64,000 nt of DNA from Sepiola atlantica (Eukaryota; Mollusca; Cephalopoda; Sepiida; Sepiolidae). The translations under genes were made by a program, and so were the position numbers. Under the pieces are notes generated by a model. That model had not been told where the DNA came from, did not search any database, and worked only from the letters and a program-made list of their open reading frames with translations. The stretch is taken from NCBI GenBank assembly GCA_963556195.1, contig OY744520.1, forward strand, positions 147,476,929 to 147,540,928, read 5' to 3'. Of this stretch, positions 10,501 to 21,179 are shown piece after piece. Position 1 is the stretch's first letter, and each line of letters begins with the position of its first letter.

Positions 10501-11016
10501 GGCGAAGCCCACGCCGGCCTCTCTGCGCGCCTCGCTACTGCGTCCACTCCAGAAAAAGGTGTAGCCGCCGCCTGACTCTGTTAGTTGGCCCTTGTCAGGG
10601 AGGCGAGTCTCGCTGAGGGCTGCGATGTCTACCTTATAACGGGCAAGCTCACTTGCCACAAGCGCAGTTCTTCTCTCGGGTCGGTCAGCTCTGTTGTTGC
10701 CGAGCAAAGTACGAACGTTCCATGATGCTAAGGTAAGCACTAACCCTTTTTTATTTTCATGTCTCGACCGCTGTGAGGGAAACCCCGCCAGCCGCGGTAT
10801 GCTGGCCAGAGGTAATGGTGAAGCAGCTATGTTTAGGGCTCCTTTTATCGCCCCGTCCTCATGCCATGGAGGCGAGCAGAGTGATCCTGAAAAGGACTGC
10901 TCGGTCGACCAGCCAGTTGCCTGCACCCCTTCGCTGCTTCGGTCGAGTAGAGTACGACCAGTTTCTGGACCGCCTGTGTGCAGGTTTGCAGCTACAGCTC
11001 CCAGTGATTTCCACAC
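7537..11016 (-). pseudogene. LINE ORF: AP-endonuclease + reverse transcriptase + C2H2 finger, one nonsense codon
   Basis: About 1,159 codons in one frame from an ATG at 11016. Residues 95-345 are an exo-endo-phosphatase nicking domain: SWNVRTL (98-104), SETRL (135), LGDFNARVG (245) and TDH (341) supply the usual Asn, Glu, Asp/Asn and Asp-His residues. A linker of about 190 residues follows. Then comes the TAG at 9397-9399, replacing what families of this type usually have as Trp in RWAEHF. The RT (codons from 9378 on) carries GKAPGPD, HRGISLLS, FVDLTKAFDTV, GVKQGCVLAP and the catalytic FADD (about 295 residues in), then YLGS and a thumb-like region. The C terminus holds one C-X2-C-X12-H-X3-H finger (CPECGRVC...HLRTH), a probable nucleic-acid-binding module. 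The start is chosen as the first ATG of the frame; an internal start is possible. Confidence 0.93.
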
Positions 11017-11640
11017 CTGCTGCTTTGCCGCTTGCCCATCGCCACAGGGCTTGGTGTTGACGCAATGTTTGACACCCTGACTTGCGCTGGATTTGGATTA
11101 TAGTGAGGGGGACTTGCACTGCATCGGCCTCACTCTCTCGTCCTGGCCCGCCCGATTCCAACGGCGAGACATAGTCGAGACGGCTGGGGGACGAGCAAGG
11201 GTGCAGGAGCTGCCGGAGGGAGGCAAATATGCCGTCCAACCGCCTACGGGGCTCCACTCCGTCATTTCTGTCGGGGTTGCTCCCCTAGCCTTATCCATTT
11301 CCAATAGCTCTCACAAGGCAGTGAGGCCATTTGACCCATGGCTGGAATAGGGATTGGTAATGTGTCAGGGCATGTCCACACGTCGGTGGGCCGTAGCACA
11401 TTCCCTCTGAGACTCCCTACTGTTCCGAGATCCTCTGCTGATTCCGCCTGGATGCGCATGACAACCAGTTACCATGTGTGGCCGCGAGGAGGCACAGCAG
11501 AGGTCTTGATGAAGGAGAGGCTGAGTACTAGCAGGAGAAGACTTACACGCTCGGCTTCTCGTTTCGTGCAAGGCTGGCCAGTGGTGGTTGCTGAGGGCGA
11601 GATGGTGAGTAGGCCAAGACGCTACCTTATAGCTAACACA
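11017..11640 (-). other. Probable 5' leader of the LINE
   Basis: GC-rich non-coding sequence contiguous with the ORF. The minus-strand frame is interrupted by stops. It would hold the internal promoter if this LINE follows the usual arrangement. No specific promoter motif was identified. Confidence 0.55.
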
Positions 11641-11779
11641 CTTTCGCGTCACATCACCCTGTGTGCATTGCACACTCACACACCTACAATTATATGATGA
11701 CAACAGAACATTTAGTACACAATTACTTGATAAAAATAGAGAAGGTAATCCTGAGAGAATGGTTACGTCAGGAACGAAC

Positions 11780-11780
<1 letters not shown>

Positions 11781-11828
<48 letters not shown>
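11781..11828. repeat. (TA)n microsatellite
   Basis: About 24 TA units, shortly upstream of the LINE 5' side. Confidence 0.97.
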
Positions 11829-11829
<1 letters not shown>

Positions 11830-11830
<1 letters not shown>

Positions 11831-12600
11831 ATCAGACAACGAAATGGCTTTCATAATCTATCCCCCTTTATAAGCAAAATTATCCTCACTGAACAAAAAC
11901 TTAACCTCTATTTTTTCTCTTCGCACTCAGTTATATTCACATACAAGTCTCCGCATACCCCCCTTCACACACACATATTTTGATTCACCACGAATCCAAA
12001 CCTTCTAACTTACACATTTCACACATTCTTGATATAGCCAGCTGGTTAAACACTATTACTCTCCTAAGATTTCACACCTAACCACAACAAAATCTCCCCT
12101 CTCCCCCTCATCCATTTATCCCTTTCGACTACTTCTCTCACACTCTTACCCCCACCCCTCCTACTTTCAAACTACCTTCATCATTTCATCATTTTTTTCA
12201 TTTTTTAATTTTTTTTCGAAAACAATGACATTACCCACACACCAAAATCACAGAGCCTCCCCACCCCTCCACTTCTTCACTAATAGCCATCCACATTATT
12301 TACGTTCACCCCCCCCCCACCACTCCACTTTTTCACTCAGAACCATCCTCATTAATCTCATTCCATGCTACTGACTTCACTAAGCCCGGACCTCGGTCCT
12401 GCGCACCCAGTAGTGGCTACTACTTTTTCTCATCAACCCATCATGTCAACCCAATATTTCCACGTACTTGCATGACATTTTTCTTAAAATTATCATCCTG
12501 CGGAAGTCTTACAAATAAAGCCAAAACGTTGATAAATATATAAAAAAAATCCTTTTTTTGGTTGTTCCTTTTCATTTCCCATTACGTCGGATTACCGTCA
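11830..12600. other. C/T-rich unassigned DNA
   Basis: Cytosine-rich plus strand with many short CACAC/CCCC runs (for example CCCCCCCC at about 12310) and a T-rich patch at 12190-12220. No frame or element was recognised. Confidence 0.5.
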
Positions 12601-12612
12601 TCCTTCCTTTCT

Positions 12613-12617
<5 letters not shown>

Positions 12618-12709
<92 letters not shown>

Positions 12710-12712
12710 ATA

Positions 12713-12762
<50 letters not shown>
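12618..12762. repeat. (CA)n(TA)n compound microsatellite
   Basis: (CA)n at 12619-12646, (TA)n to about 12705, a TGTATATGTAC interruption, then (TA)n to 12762. It abuts the foldback element that follows. Confidence 0.97.
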
Positions 12763-12765
<3 letters not shown>

Positions 12766-12802
12766 AAATTGTAGTTTGCTTGAAGCATTGCTGGTAAATA
12801 GA

Positions 12803-13253
12803 AATGTAAGTTCGTAATCCGAGGCAGGAGCAATGCGATATAGGTACCGGAAGGTGGAACAGATGAACAAAAATAAATGAGAAGAGCACTTTAACAATGA
12901 GAAGAGAAAATATGAATGGAATTTCAAATCAATTTATTAATATTTCACGGTTTAAATACCAGAACAGTAAATAGAAAAAAAGTTTACTGTCAAGCAATTT
13001 AAAAGGTACGGAAAAGGGAAACTTTAATTTTCGAGAGTGGAACCTCTCATCATCAAAAGAAACAGATCAAAAATATGACCGAGTGGTCGAAAAGGCGAGA
13101 TGGACACAAATATTACATATTAAATTAATGAAATATTACTAAATTGATTTGAGATTCCATTCATATTTTCTCTTTTCATATATTTTTGTTCATCTGTTCC
13201 ACCTTCTAGTACCTATATCGCATTGCTCCTGCCTTGGATTACGAACTTACATG
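12803..13253. mobile_element. Foldback element, ~140-bp inverted arms
   Basis: The left arm begins ATGTAAGTTCGTAATCC and includes GGCAGGAGCAATGCGATATA and GGTGGAACAGATGAACAAAA. The right arm (about 13120-13252) is its reverse complement with a few differences and a small indel. The centre has CCGAGTGGTC...AAGGCGAGATGG at 13079-13105, which resembles a tRNA-Ser/Leu box A region, so it may derive from two SINE copies. Microsatellites flank both ends. No transposase is encoded. Confidence 0.85.
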
Positions 13254-13254
<1 letters not shown>

Positions 13255-13318
<64 letters not shown>

Positions 13319-13345
13319 TTAAATATATATATATATATGTATATA
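13255..13345. repeat. (CT)n(TA)n compound microsatellite
   Basis: (CT)n at about 13255-13293 passes into (TA)n with small interruptions. Confidence 0.96.
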
Positions 13346-14175
13346 CTTCAGTCATATATATTTATCCTCTTCATTAACATATTACCTCACTCAAAACTGT
13401 GTTCTATATATTTGCTACCTCGTCTGTCTTCTTTTATTCTTATACAACGCTCTTTTCGTCTTGTGTTACGGTTTCTGATTAAATAGTTCATCAAATTATT
13501 TTCGATTCACGTTGTTCTTACTTTCTTACTAGAAATAGCAACGTTCTTTCAAAGTCTATGTAAGCAGTTGAGACCGTATATAGATGGGACTTAAACTAGT
13601 AATACATACAAATAAACAATCTCGTTTTTTTTGTCTCATTTCCTTTTTACATACGCTGTCTTATTTTCGATTAGTTTACAAAACTTTGAAAATCTTTTCT
13701 GTAAATGTGTTTTCCTTTTTTTACACTCTTCAGCGTTTATTATTTTCTATTTTATCGCCTACTTTATGGCTTTCCATTTTTGCATTCCTCCATTTGAAAA
13801 ATAAAATTTAGATGTTATGATAAGTAATCGAGAGTCACACACCAGGCTTTCTAATTAACTCTTCTTTGGGGAACTCTTTAGTTAAGTACGAAACTATAAA
13901 ATCACACTACACGTGTATCAGTTATTTTAAAGAGGATAACACATTCTAAATTCTTCTGTTGTTCTCGTTTATCATTATTGTCTTATTTTAATTTTAATGA
14001 CATTACAGGTTGACCTTTTATGTTAATACTTTTAACCCATTATCAATCTATATTTTAAAACCAATTTATTAAAAAAATATTATTTGTTACTCTTTTTTCT
14101 AGCTTAATGTTTTTCTTTTATTCAAATAAATACGCCTTTTTCTTTTTCTAGTTGACTTCATCTACATTAATCTAG
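13345..14175. other. AT-rich unassigned DNA
   Basis: T-rich with long T runs. No frame, tRNA or repeat was recognised. Confidence 0.5.
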
Positions 14176-14180
14176 TCTAT

Positions 14181-14203
14181 TAACCCTAACGCTAACCCTA
14201 ACC
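14181..14203. repeat. Short interstitial telomere-like (CCCTAA) run
   Basis: TAACCCTAACGCTAACCCTA then ACC: three CCCTAA-type units with one substitution, on the C-rich strand. Confidence 0.75.
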
Positions 14204-14214
14204 TATTTCCCGTA

Positions 14215-14270
14215 ATGTGACGATTGTAGCAGCATGAAACACGGAGTTATATCAATTTGTTTAATCGGAC
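14215..14270 (+). repeat. Degenerate SINE body fragment
   Basis: TGACGATTGTAGCAGCATGA then AACACGGAGTTATATCAATTTG matches the core of the SINE body at 95-175 with several differences. It gives no (TA)n tail here. Confidence 0.45.
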
Positions 14271-14444
14271 CGTAAACAGATGAAAATTCAACTGGTCATT
14301 AATAAAACAACTTCTTTCTTCTTTATTAAAAAATATATTTTCATATTTTCGATTTGTTTACTCAAACCTTAAAATATGTTTCCATTCGTATGCCTTTTAT
14401 TTAGTCGTCTTCGTTTCTGTCTCTGTTTTGCTCATTCTCGTTTT

Positions 14445-14632
14445 TTTATATTTAATTTCATTTAAATTTCGCATTTTGTCTCAATGTATTATTTTTCTAC
14501 TTTTTGATTTCACACAAGGATAAATAAATAACACAACTTCTTTCATTTAAAAAAAATATTTGTTCATATTTAATTTCATTTAATTTTCACATTTTGTCTT
14601 TTTGATTTAACACAAGGACACTATTTCAAGGC
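14445..14632. repeat. Local tandem duplication, ~115-bp spacing
   Basis: ATATTTAATTTCATTTAA, CATTTTGTCT, TTTTTGATTT(C/A)ACACAAGGA recur in the same order at about 14449-14520 and 14566-14622. Part of it, CAACTTCTTTC, also recurs. Confidence 0.75.
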
Positions 14633-14979
14633 AGTTACGAATTGATTGTATTCTTTTTCTATTACTGTTCTCTCTATCACGAATGATCGTAAAACAACTT
14701 TATTAAACATTATTTTTCTTCAATTTGTAAAAAAATTAATGTCATCTCATTTTCGAGTTTTTTTTATATAAACCATGAAACACATTTTCGTAAATGTAAT
14801 TTACTATTTTGTTATTATTTTTCTCGTTCATCATTTTGTCGTAATTGTTCTTTTTTTCTGATTTTATATTTCCCTCTTTTCAAAACAACATATCAGTATA
14901 TTTAGAAGTAACTGCTACAAAAAAACGAATCATATGTGTTTGTTATTTACTCTGTTATAGGTTGTGATCAATTGTTTAC

Positions 14980-15190
14980 TTTATTACCGGTCTTGGGTAT
15001 GACCTTAAAAGACATCCAGTGGTGAGGCCTCCATTTGGGAGCTGTGGGGAACGTGGAGTTGCCTGTTAGTTGCCATTGCTCCCAGGTCCACTCTGGCCCG
15101 GAGTGGTAGTACCTGTAAGGGCCCCATCTATTGGTCAAATAGCACCTACTGGCGCTACCAAATAAGGCTGTCTTAAGTTATTGACTTCCT
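14980..15190. other. GC-rich unassigned island
   Basis: A compact G/C-richer block (GGGAGCTGTGGGGAACGTGG, CTCTGGCCCGGAGTGG, GGGCCCC) in very AT-rich surroundings. It looks like a mobile-element fragment, but neither coding frame nor tRNA head is evident. Confidence 0.35.
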
Positions 15191-15551
15191 GACTCAAAAT
15201 ACACCAAACATTGATGTTTTATTGTTTTTTTTTCCTTTGCATAACTCAATCATGTTCTGCAAAATCCCAAACAAAAACACAATTATCTCTTTCCCTCCCT
15301 CCCCTCTTCTTCCCTCTCCCCTCTTTCTTCCTCCCGCTACACTCAACCAAACACCATTAATAAATACTTAAACATATAAAGAACTTGAAGCATAAACACC
15401 TTCACTAAAATGACCAGACGTGACATTGAATAACCCGAAAAGGGTTGCTATGACGTAAAACAAAACAACCAAACCAAACTTTATTACCTTCTTATTGTTC
15501 CTAAAATGTTGTTTCCTTTTTTATCATTTGGTGTTGTTATTACTACCCACG

Positions 15552-15556
<5 letters not shown>

Positions 15557-15592
<36 letters not shown>
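15557..15592. repeat. (TA)n microsatellite
   Basis: About 18 TA units. Confidence 0.96.
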
Positions 15593-15596
<4 letters not shown>

Positions 15597-15689
15597 ATTT
15601 TTCTGCATTTTATCCATTTTTGGCCTTGCGTAGATTTCTTTTATTTTGCCAATAGTAATATTACTTCTTTTCCAATGGAGCATTGTATG

Positions 15690-15970
15690 AGAGGATCTGT
15701 TTGTCTGTCCTTCTGTCCGTCTGTCCGTCTGTCACGCCTAAGTTTGCAGAGAAATTCTCATCGCTAAACGCACAGATTTAATGGACACATTTTATTATAG
15801 ATGCATCAGACCATCTCTATAAAGGCTCGGTCTTTCGGTCTGTCCCTTTTTTTTGTAAATTATATCTTCGTTTGTCTGTCATGATTTAGATCCGCTGAAA
15901 CGCATTTGGAATTGAAGTATTTTACTTTAGAGGCACCCAAGCATCTCTACAAGTTATATCCGTCGTTAGA
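15690..15970 (-). repeat. GACAGAC repeat family (R-C), inverted locus
   Basis: On the minus strand it shows GCAAACTTAGGCGTGACAGA, then CGGACAGACGGACAG, and a TCCATTAAATCTGTGCGTTT block. Both blocks recur at 24125-24535, 25745-26040 and 45490-46100. A second TGTCTGTCATGATTTAGATC unit lies at about 15875. Units are degenerate and unevenly spaced. Confidence 0.65.
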
Positions 15971-16114
15971 TGTGTCACGCTTAATTAATCAATTGCATGC
16001 ATTTTGGTTTGTAATACTTAATTTAGGAATATCATTTTCATGGGCAAATATGCTGATGTCATTGACGCGTATGATGTAATACTTCGTCCAATATTATATC
16101 GTTTTCGTATTATT

Positions 16115-16690
16115 TAGATTATTCGACTACCATTTTTATTTCGAATGTTATTCTTATAACGTTATGGCTAATTTAATCTCCAATCTTCTTCGTGTGCATC
16201 TTGTCGAACTCGGGAATCTTTGTTTCAGAATTTTTCAGATGAAGATTGATAATTTATATTATCTGGAGTATTAGTTCTCATCTTGGATCCGTTGCGCAAC
16301 GGATAACAATGTTATGTGATAATTAGTTCTAAGCGATAGTTTTCTAAAGGTTGAAGGTTTAATACGGGCCACACTAAGAATACAATTACAAGTTACGTAA
16401 TACTTTTACACAGTCATGGGGGACGGAACGAGAACAAGCAACCTCCGAAATTCTCTACAGATTCCCGAGTTCAACAAGACACACCTGAAGAAGGTTGGAG
16501 GTTACAACGACCAAAATGTTGTGACAAGATTAGAACAGTAGTCGGGAATATTTATGTCAAACTCGGAAATTTATACGGAATTTCAGACTTACATTAGCTG
16601 ATACGTTGTGAGAATAACATTCAAGATGAGAATAGTAGTCCGAATATTACGAATTATGAATACTCATCTAAAAAGTTCCGAAATATAATA
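16115..16690. repeat. Foldback repeat F2, rearranged locus
   Basis: Contains forward (16125-16225), reverse (16470-16545), short forward (16545-16590) and reverse (16590-16680) pieces of one family. The family is marked by CTTGTCGAACTCGGGAATCT and TGTGAGAATAACATTCAAGA. A perfect 18-bp palindrome, ATCCGTTGCGCAACGGAT, sits at about 16288-16305. Other copies: 19855-20070, 47857-48275, 50100-50185. Confidence 0.75.
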
Positions 16691-18158
16691 TCAACTTTGT
16701 TGTTGTTGTTATTTCTCGGATACACTGTTTTTCAAGTATCAATCATGTTTAGCTCCTTCTACTTGCCGGTTATTTTCGGGGATGTTCTATAAAGTCTACG
16801 CTGTTCTTTTTAAACATTTATTTTACTTTTTTTTATTCAATTACTTGAGTAAATTAGGCGCCATCTTCTTGTCATCCTTTGAAAGATTACTCAGCGATTC
16901 TCAGACTGAAACTCTCTCTTTCCTCGGATTATAATTAATCTCATCCTGCGACATAGTTCGTTTATCGAATTCATTGCATGGTAATTAGATCACAACGAGA
17001 CTGGACAAAAGAGGATGAAAAATGACGAAGCTATTTTGACGACGGTTGAAGAATGGCAACTTTATACTTTCAGTAATTTCTTCATTTCGAATTTTGCAAC
17101 AATTTGAACTTGAAAAGAAAAGAAAGAATGATGTGAATTCTTTGCAGTGATATTTCTTTTTGGGTGGGCGCCGGCTAGGTCATTTATAAAGATGGAGGCA
17201 ACACGAAAATAAATGAAATATATTATTTTCAATTATCATTATAGTTTTGCAAGCAATTATCATACGATCCATTACAGATAGTGCAATACTGCTTCCCAGC
17301 TGACTACAACAAGGTCGCTTTCAAGTTCAATGTAAACAAATTCTTGTTTAACCGTCCTCTTAAATAATCAAATTCTGACCAATTTTCACAATTATTACTA
17401 ATCATCACGGTTTTGTCTCACCATCCATCTGACACTTATTAAACCCTTATCCTCGAGTGGCCTGAGTAACAACAACTTTCGCCAGATTTTCTGCATTCTT
17501 AAAATATTTCGATTAGTGTTGCAAATCATTTTGCTTTCTCGCAACAGACGTTTACCATTATTTTCTCACTGACACTATCCTTGGTCTTCTCTGTTATATT
17601 ATTGGCAATACACCTCCCCAATAGTATAGCACTTTCCTCGCCGTTTGGATTGGCTATCTCTTTTCAGTATTTCTATTCGCCATGAACTTTAGTGTGAAAC
17701 ATCAAAAAGTCTATTTGCACCCATAATTTTATTTTTCCATGATGCTATTTTCTATTTTATTTCAATTGTGAAGAATTTCATCAGCACATATGGCGGTCAT
17801 ATGTATTTTTATCTTCTTACTTGATTTATTATTCATTTTGATGTAGAATTGAGTTTTTAATTAATGGTTATTACTGAGGTATTTATGTGAGTTGGTTCTG
17901 TTTTAAGTGAAATTTTGAACTTTTTCGGGCCTGTATATTTTTTGTTCTGTATTGCACTTACGGTATTTCTAATTTGAAAAGATTGTTTTGTGTTGAGGAA
18001 AATTAGAATTTATAATTTTATGATTCATTGAATGACTAAAAATAAATGCTGCTTTGAAACAGCTGTAAACAACCATAATATATTGGTGTATGCTCTTTAT
18101 TTTGAACCTAACTTGGAAAATGTTTTATTCTCCGGAATCTCTCCCTCTTTACCTCTTT

Positions 18159-18160
<2 letters not shown>
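16690..18160. other. AT-rich, moderately complex unassigned DNA
   Basis: No long frame or known repeat. The part at 16850-17010 is more complex and contains several ATTA/TAAT cores, so a regulatory role is possible but unsupported. Confidence 0.35.

Positions 18161-18162
<2 letters not shown>

Positions 18163-18222
<60 letters not shown>
18163..18222. repeat. (TA)n microsatellite
   Basis: About 29 TA units. Confidence 0.97.
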
Positions 18223-18225
<3 letters not shown>

Positions 18226-18849
18226 TTTTTTTTCAATTTTCTTAGCGTTTTATTTTTTGCTGGAAATAAGCATCCTACCTAATGCCAGACATTGACATGG
18301 TATTGCAGAGACTCTAAACAAAAAATCTTTTTTTAAGATTCAAGCCGCTTTTTTACGGGCAATTGCTTTTTTTTAATCTCTCTGTTACTATGTGTGTGTG
18401 TAGATTATAAAACTAAACTCACAAAAACAGTCCTACATGCAGAAATCTTTTCAGACTGAGAAGATTTCGTTTGAGAATTAAGCTTTATTGGCTAAACGGA
18501 TTTCATATTTTCTCTTAACAATAGTTGATGAACGCGCATACGTTTATTTTTTTATAAAGACAGCGGTTTTCTTAGCCATTTAGTGGAAAGACATGGTGTT
18601 GGCAAACATGTACGTTAAAATTAACAATGAATGATGTGAAAAGTTTGAAATGTTTAGTTTTACAAAGCGATTTCATATTCATCATTTTTATCAAATAATA
18701 CATGTTTCTTAAAGAGTCGAAGACAGCTCAAAATATTAAAATAAAAATTATAAGATCTATAATTCTACAAGCATTTATGTTAGCCATAACGCTATTTTTA
18801 TTTGCTAGTGCCAAATACGAATAAATTCATTATTTCTTCCGAGAAAGAC

Positions 18850-18850
<1 letters not shown>

Positions 18851-18896
<46 letters not shown>
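18851..18896. repeat. (TA)n microsatellite
   Basis: About 23 TA units. Confidence 0.97.
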
Positions 18897-18899
<3 letters not shown>

Positions 18900-19850
18900 G
18901 CAGAGTTTGATACATATAGATAGAGAGAGTGGGGTTATTCAGAGATCGAATAATATAGCAATGTAGTATGTTGAGGATCCCAGCGATCCCCGTTCCAATA
19001 GTTGAGGTCTTCTGCAGAAAGTGTCTTTTAAATGTTATCCAAATTGTATTATAATCCGAGAAAACTTTGGTTGATAATGGGTTTCGCAATGAAAGAAATT
19101 AGCTATTTTTGATTATCTGGCGCTGTCAGTCCATTTCACACGGCCGTCTTATTCGTTTGGTCAAAGGTGTCTACGACCATTCATTGAGAGAAGCACGTGT
19201 TATTGGACCAGTTAATTACCCAGCAAGTCTCAAGTGGATTCCAACTCATTTTCTTTCTGGCTCTTCGTGATTAGGCCAGTTCAAAAAGCCAATGGCGGGA
19301 AAAATACGATGGCCACAAACCGACGGCTTTATGGCTTCTGTTTTCTTACAGAACACCGTTTTAATCATTGGTCGGACCGAATTGTAAGGGCAATGATTGA
19401 ATGGGAATTGAATTTATATATCTATCTACTCTGTTCTATCTAACTATCTGATTCACCTCGTTCAAATCTATGTATATATTTCTATATATTTCTATATCTT
19501 TGTGGCTGGAAGGTGACAGCAATAATGTAGATATTAGAGGAGATTATAGCCTTAGCATTCCGTGTTCAATACATCTTGTTACAATCGTATCATTTTCATT
19601 ATAAATGTTGACGCGGTCCCACATTTGAGTACATGAATCTAGAAACCTTGTAAGGAAACAAGTACAAACAAACAAAATAAAGCAAAGTGATGAACCGTTA
19701 CCTTCGGCACCATATGAATTATTCTCTTTCTTCGGAACTATATGGAGTAACGGATGAAGTACTAAGTAAAATTCACTTCTAGGTGAAGTCTTCTGAAGGT
19801 CCATTTCTCAGTGCGGACGATACTAGGAATTTCGAATTACTGAACACTTC
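18900..19850. other. Unassigned DNA
   Basis: Mixed composition with no recognised frame. Short minus-strand frames here have no family resemblance that I can name. Confidence 0.4.
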
Positions 19851-20070
19851 TATCCGGTCATGGCTTACGAAACGTAAGCATGCTATCCACGTGGATTAAA
19901 TAAACGGTTCCGTTCGAAATTCCGTGCAGTTTTCCGAGTTCGACATAAAGATTCCCGAGTTCGACAAAATACCCCTTAATAAGGTCGGAGGTTACATTGG
20001 CCGAATCGTTGTGAGAATAACACTCAAGATAAGAACAGTAGTCCGAATAATACATTTATACAAATTATAA
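19800..20070 (-). repeat. Foldback repeat F2, single-arm copy
   Basis: The minus strand gives the family consensus: GGACTACTGTTCTTATCTTG, TTGTCGAACTCGGGAATCTT, then GTCGAACTCGGAAAACTG and a GGAACCGTTTATTTAATCCA block ending in AAGCCATGA. A 65-codon frame runs through it (19858-20055) and is paralleled by a 68-codon frame in the copy at 47858-48064. Coding status is doubtful. Confidence 0.75.
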
Positions 20071-20134
20071 ATACTCATTATATATACTTGTATATATTAA
20101 TTTAAGCTTTTCTATCATATTTAGTCACTACTTT

Positions 20135-20139
20135 TTCTT

Positions 20140-20197
<58 letters not shown>

Positions 20198-20202
20198 CAT
20201 CC

Positions 20203-20258
<56 letters not shown>
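20135..20258. repeat. (CT)n(TA)n compound microsatellite
   Basis: (CT)n with a TTT interruption to about 20176, then (TA)n with a CATCCCAA interruption. Confidence 0.97.
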
Positions 20259-20262
<4 letters not shown>

Positions 20263-20719
20263 TCAAAGATTAGAAATGAGAATATTCCAACACATACCAC
20301 GTGATATTCGTTAACACAAAGTTTCCAAATCATCCGGGAACTTTCAAGCACATGAATCTGCCATCGGTAATCACCTGCTTGGTACAAATAGTAGTTCTGA
20401 CAAGTATTCTGATGGGTGGTTGTCTGTTTTACACAGCGCTAGGTCGAACTGTCATCTCAATATTAAGGCGTAAGTTATTAACAATTCCCGACCTACCCTG
20501 TATAGACAAACGATTTTGAAACATCAGTTGGAGATCTTTAATGATTCAAATCCACCATAACGTTGAGAGCTTTACGTTTTTTTGTTGTCTCAATCGTTTT
20601 CTCCAACTATAATTTTCCCCTTATATCTTATTCGATTTTCTTAGTTTCCTCTTAGAGGGTCAGACAATAAGGCCGTAAGGAAAATTTTAGCAATGTTCTC
20701 TTTTTTCCACCCGCCCGTT

Positions 20720-20959
20720 TCATAGATTAAAAGAATGTTTATGTATCAATTTTCAGTATTTACTTCAACAATGCTTAATACGTGAGTAGAGCTAGGTTGT
20801 AAGTTATCATAATATATAATGGCAATTAAGCTACACAGAAGCTTCCGCGTTTCATCCCCATAGGGAATTGTGAGGGAATTTTAGTCTGACAATTCCATAC
20901 AGGGATGAAACGAAAAAACCTCTGTGTAGCTTAATTGCCATAAATCTATTTTCCTAACT

Positions 20960-20962
<3 letters not shown>
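20720..20962. repeat. Family T unit with inverted arm
   Basis: TATCAATTTTCAGTATTTAC, then GGCAATTAAGCTACACAGA at about 20822 and its inverted partner CTCTGTGTAGCTTAATTGCC at about 20920-20939. The arms are about 50 bp and enclose a centre of roughly 30 bp. The unit runs into the (TA)n tract at 20963. Confidence 0.8.

Positions 20963-21045
<83 letters not shown>
20963..21045. repeat. (TA)n microsatellite
   Basis: About 41 TA units, among the longest pure tracts in the window. Confidence 0.98.
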
Positions 21046-21047
<2 letters not shown>

Positions 21048-21125
21048 CAGAGAGAGATATACGGAGAGAAGGAGAAAGATGTCTGTTGCCAAATATATTT
21101 TCATGTTCATTTTCCGATTCGTTAT

Positions 21126-21171
21126 TATCACTGTAGACGATTGGTATGAGAACCAATCGTCTACAGTGATA
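21126..21171. repeat. Perfect hairpin, 20-bp stem
   Basis: TATCACTGTAGACGATTGGT at 21126-21145 is the exact reverse complement of 21152-21171, with a 6-base loop (ATGAGA). Confidence 0.95.
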
Positions 21172-21179
21172 TTAGCTGG

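Larger units (their letters stand above)
7480..11640 (-). mobile_element. Nearly complete APE-type non-LTR retrotransposon (LINE)
   Basis: A GC-rich island in AT-rich DNA containing, in minus-strand order, about 620 bp of 5' leader (11640-11017), one long ORF with endonuclease and reverse transcriptase, and a very short 3' end. Architecture and RT sequence fit the RTE-like group of LINEs that moves by target-primed reverse transcription. No frameshift is needed over about 3.5 kb. One in-frame TAG at 9397-9399 splits the ORF, so the copy looks recent but is probably not autonomous. The 5' boundary near 11640 is estimated from where GC content drops. Confidence 0.9.

Noticed and set aside
7558..10575. 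Plus-strand frames opposite the LINE (up to 187 codons)
   Set aside because: Shadows of the minus-strand LINE ORF, which has all expected catalytic motifs.
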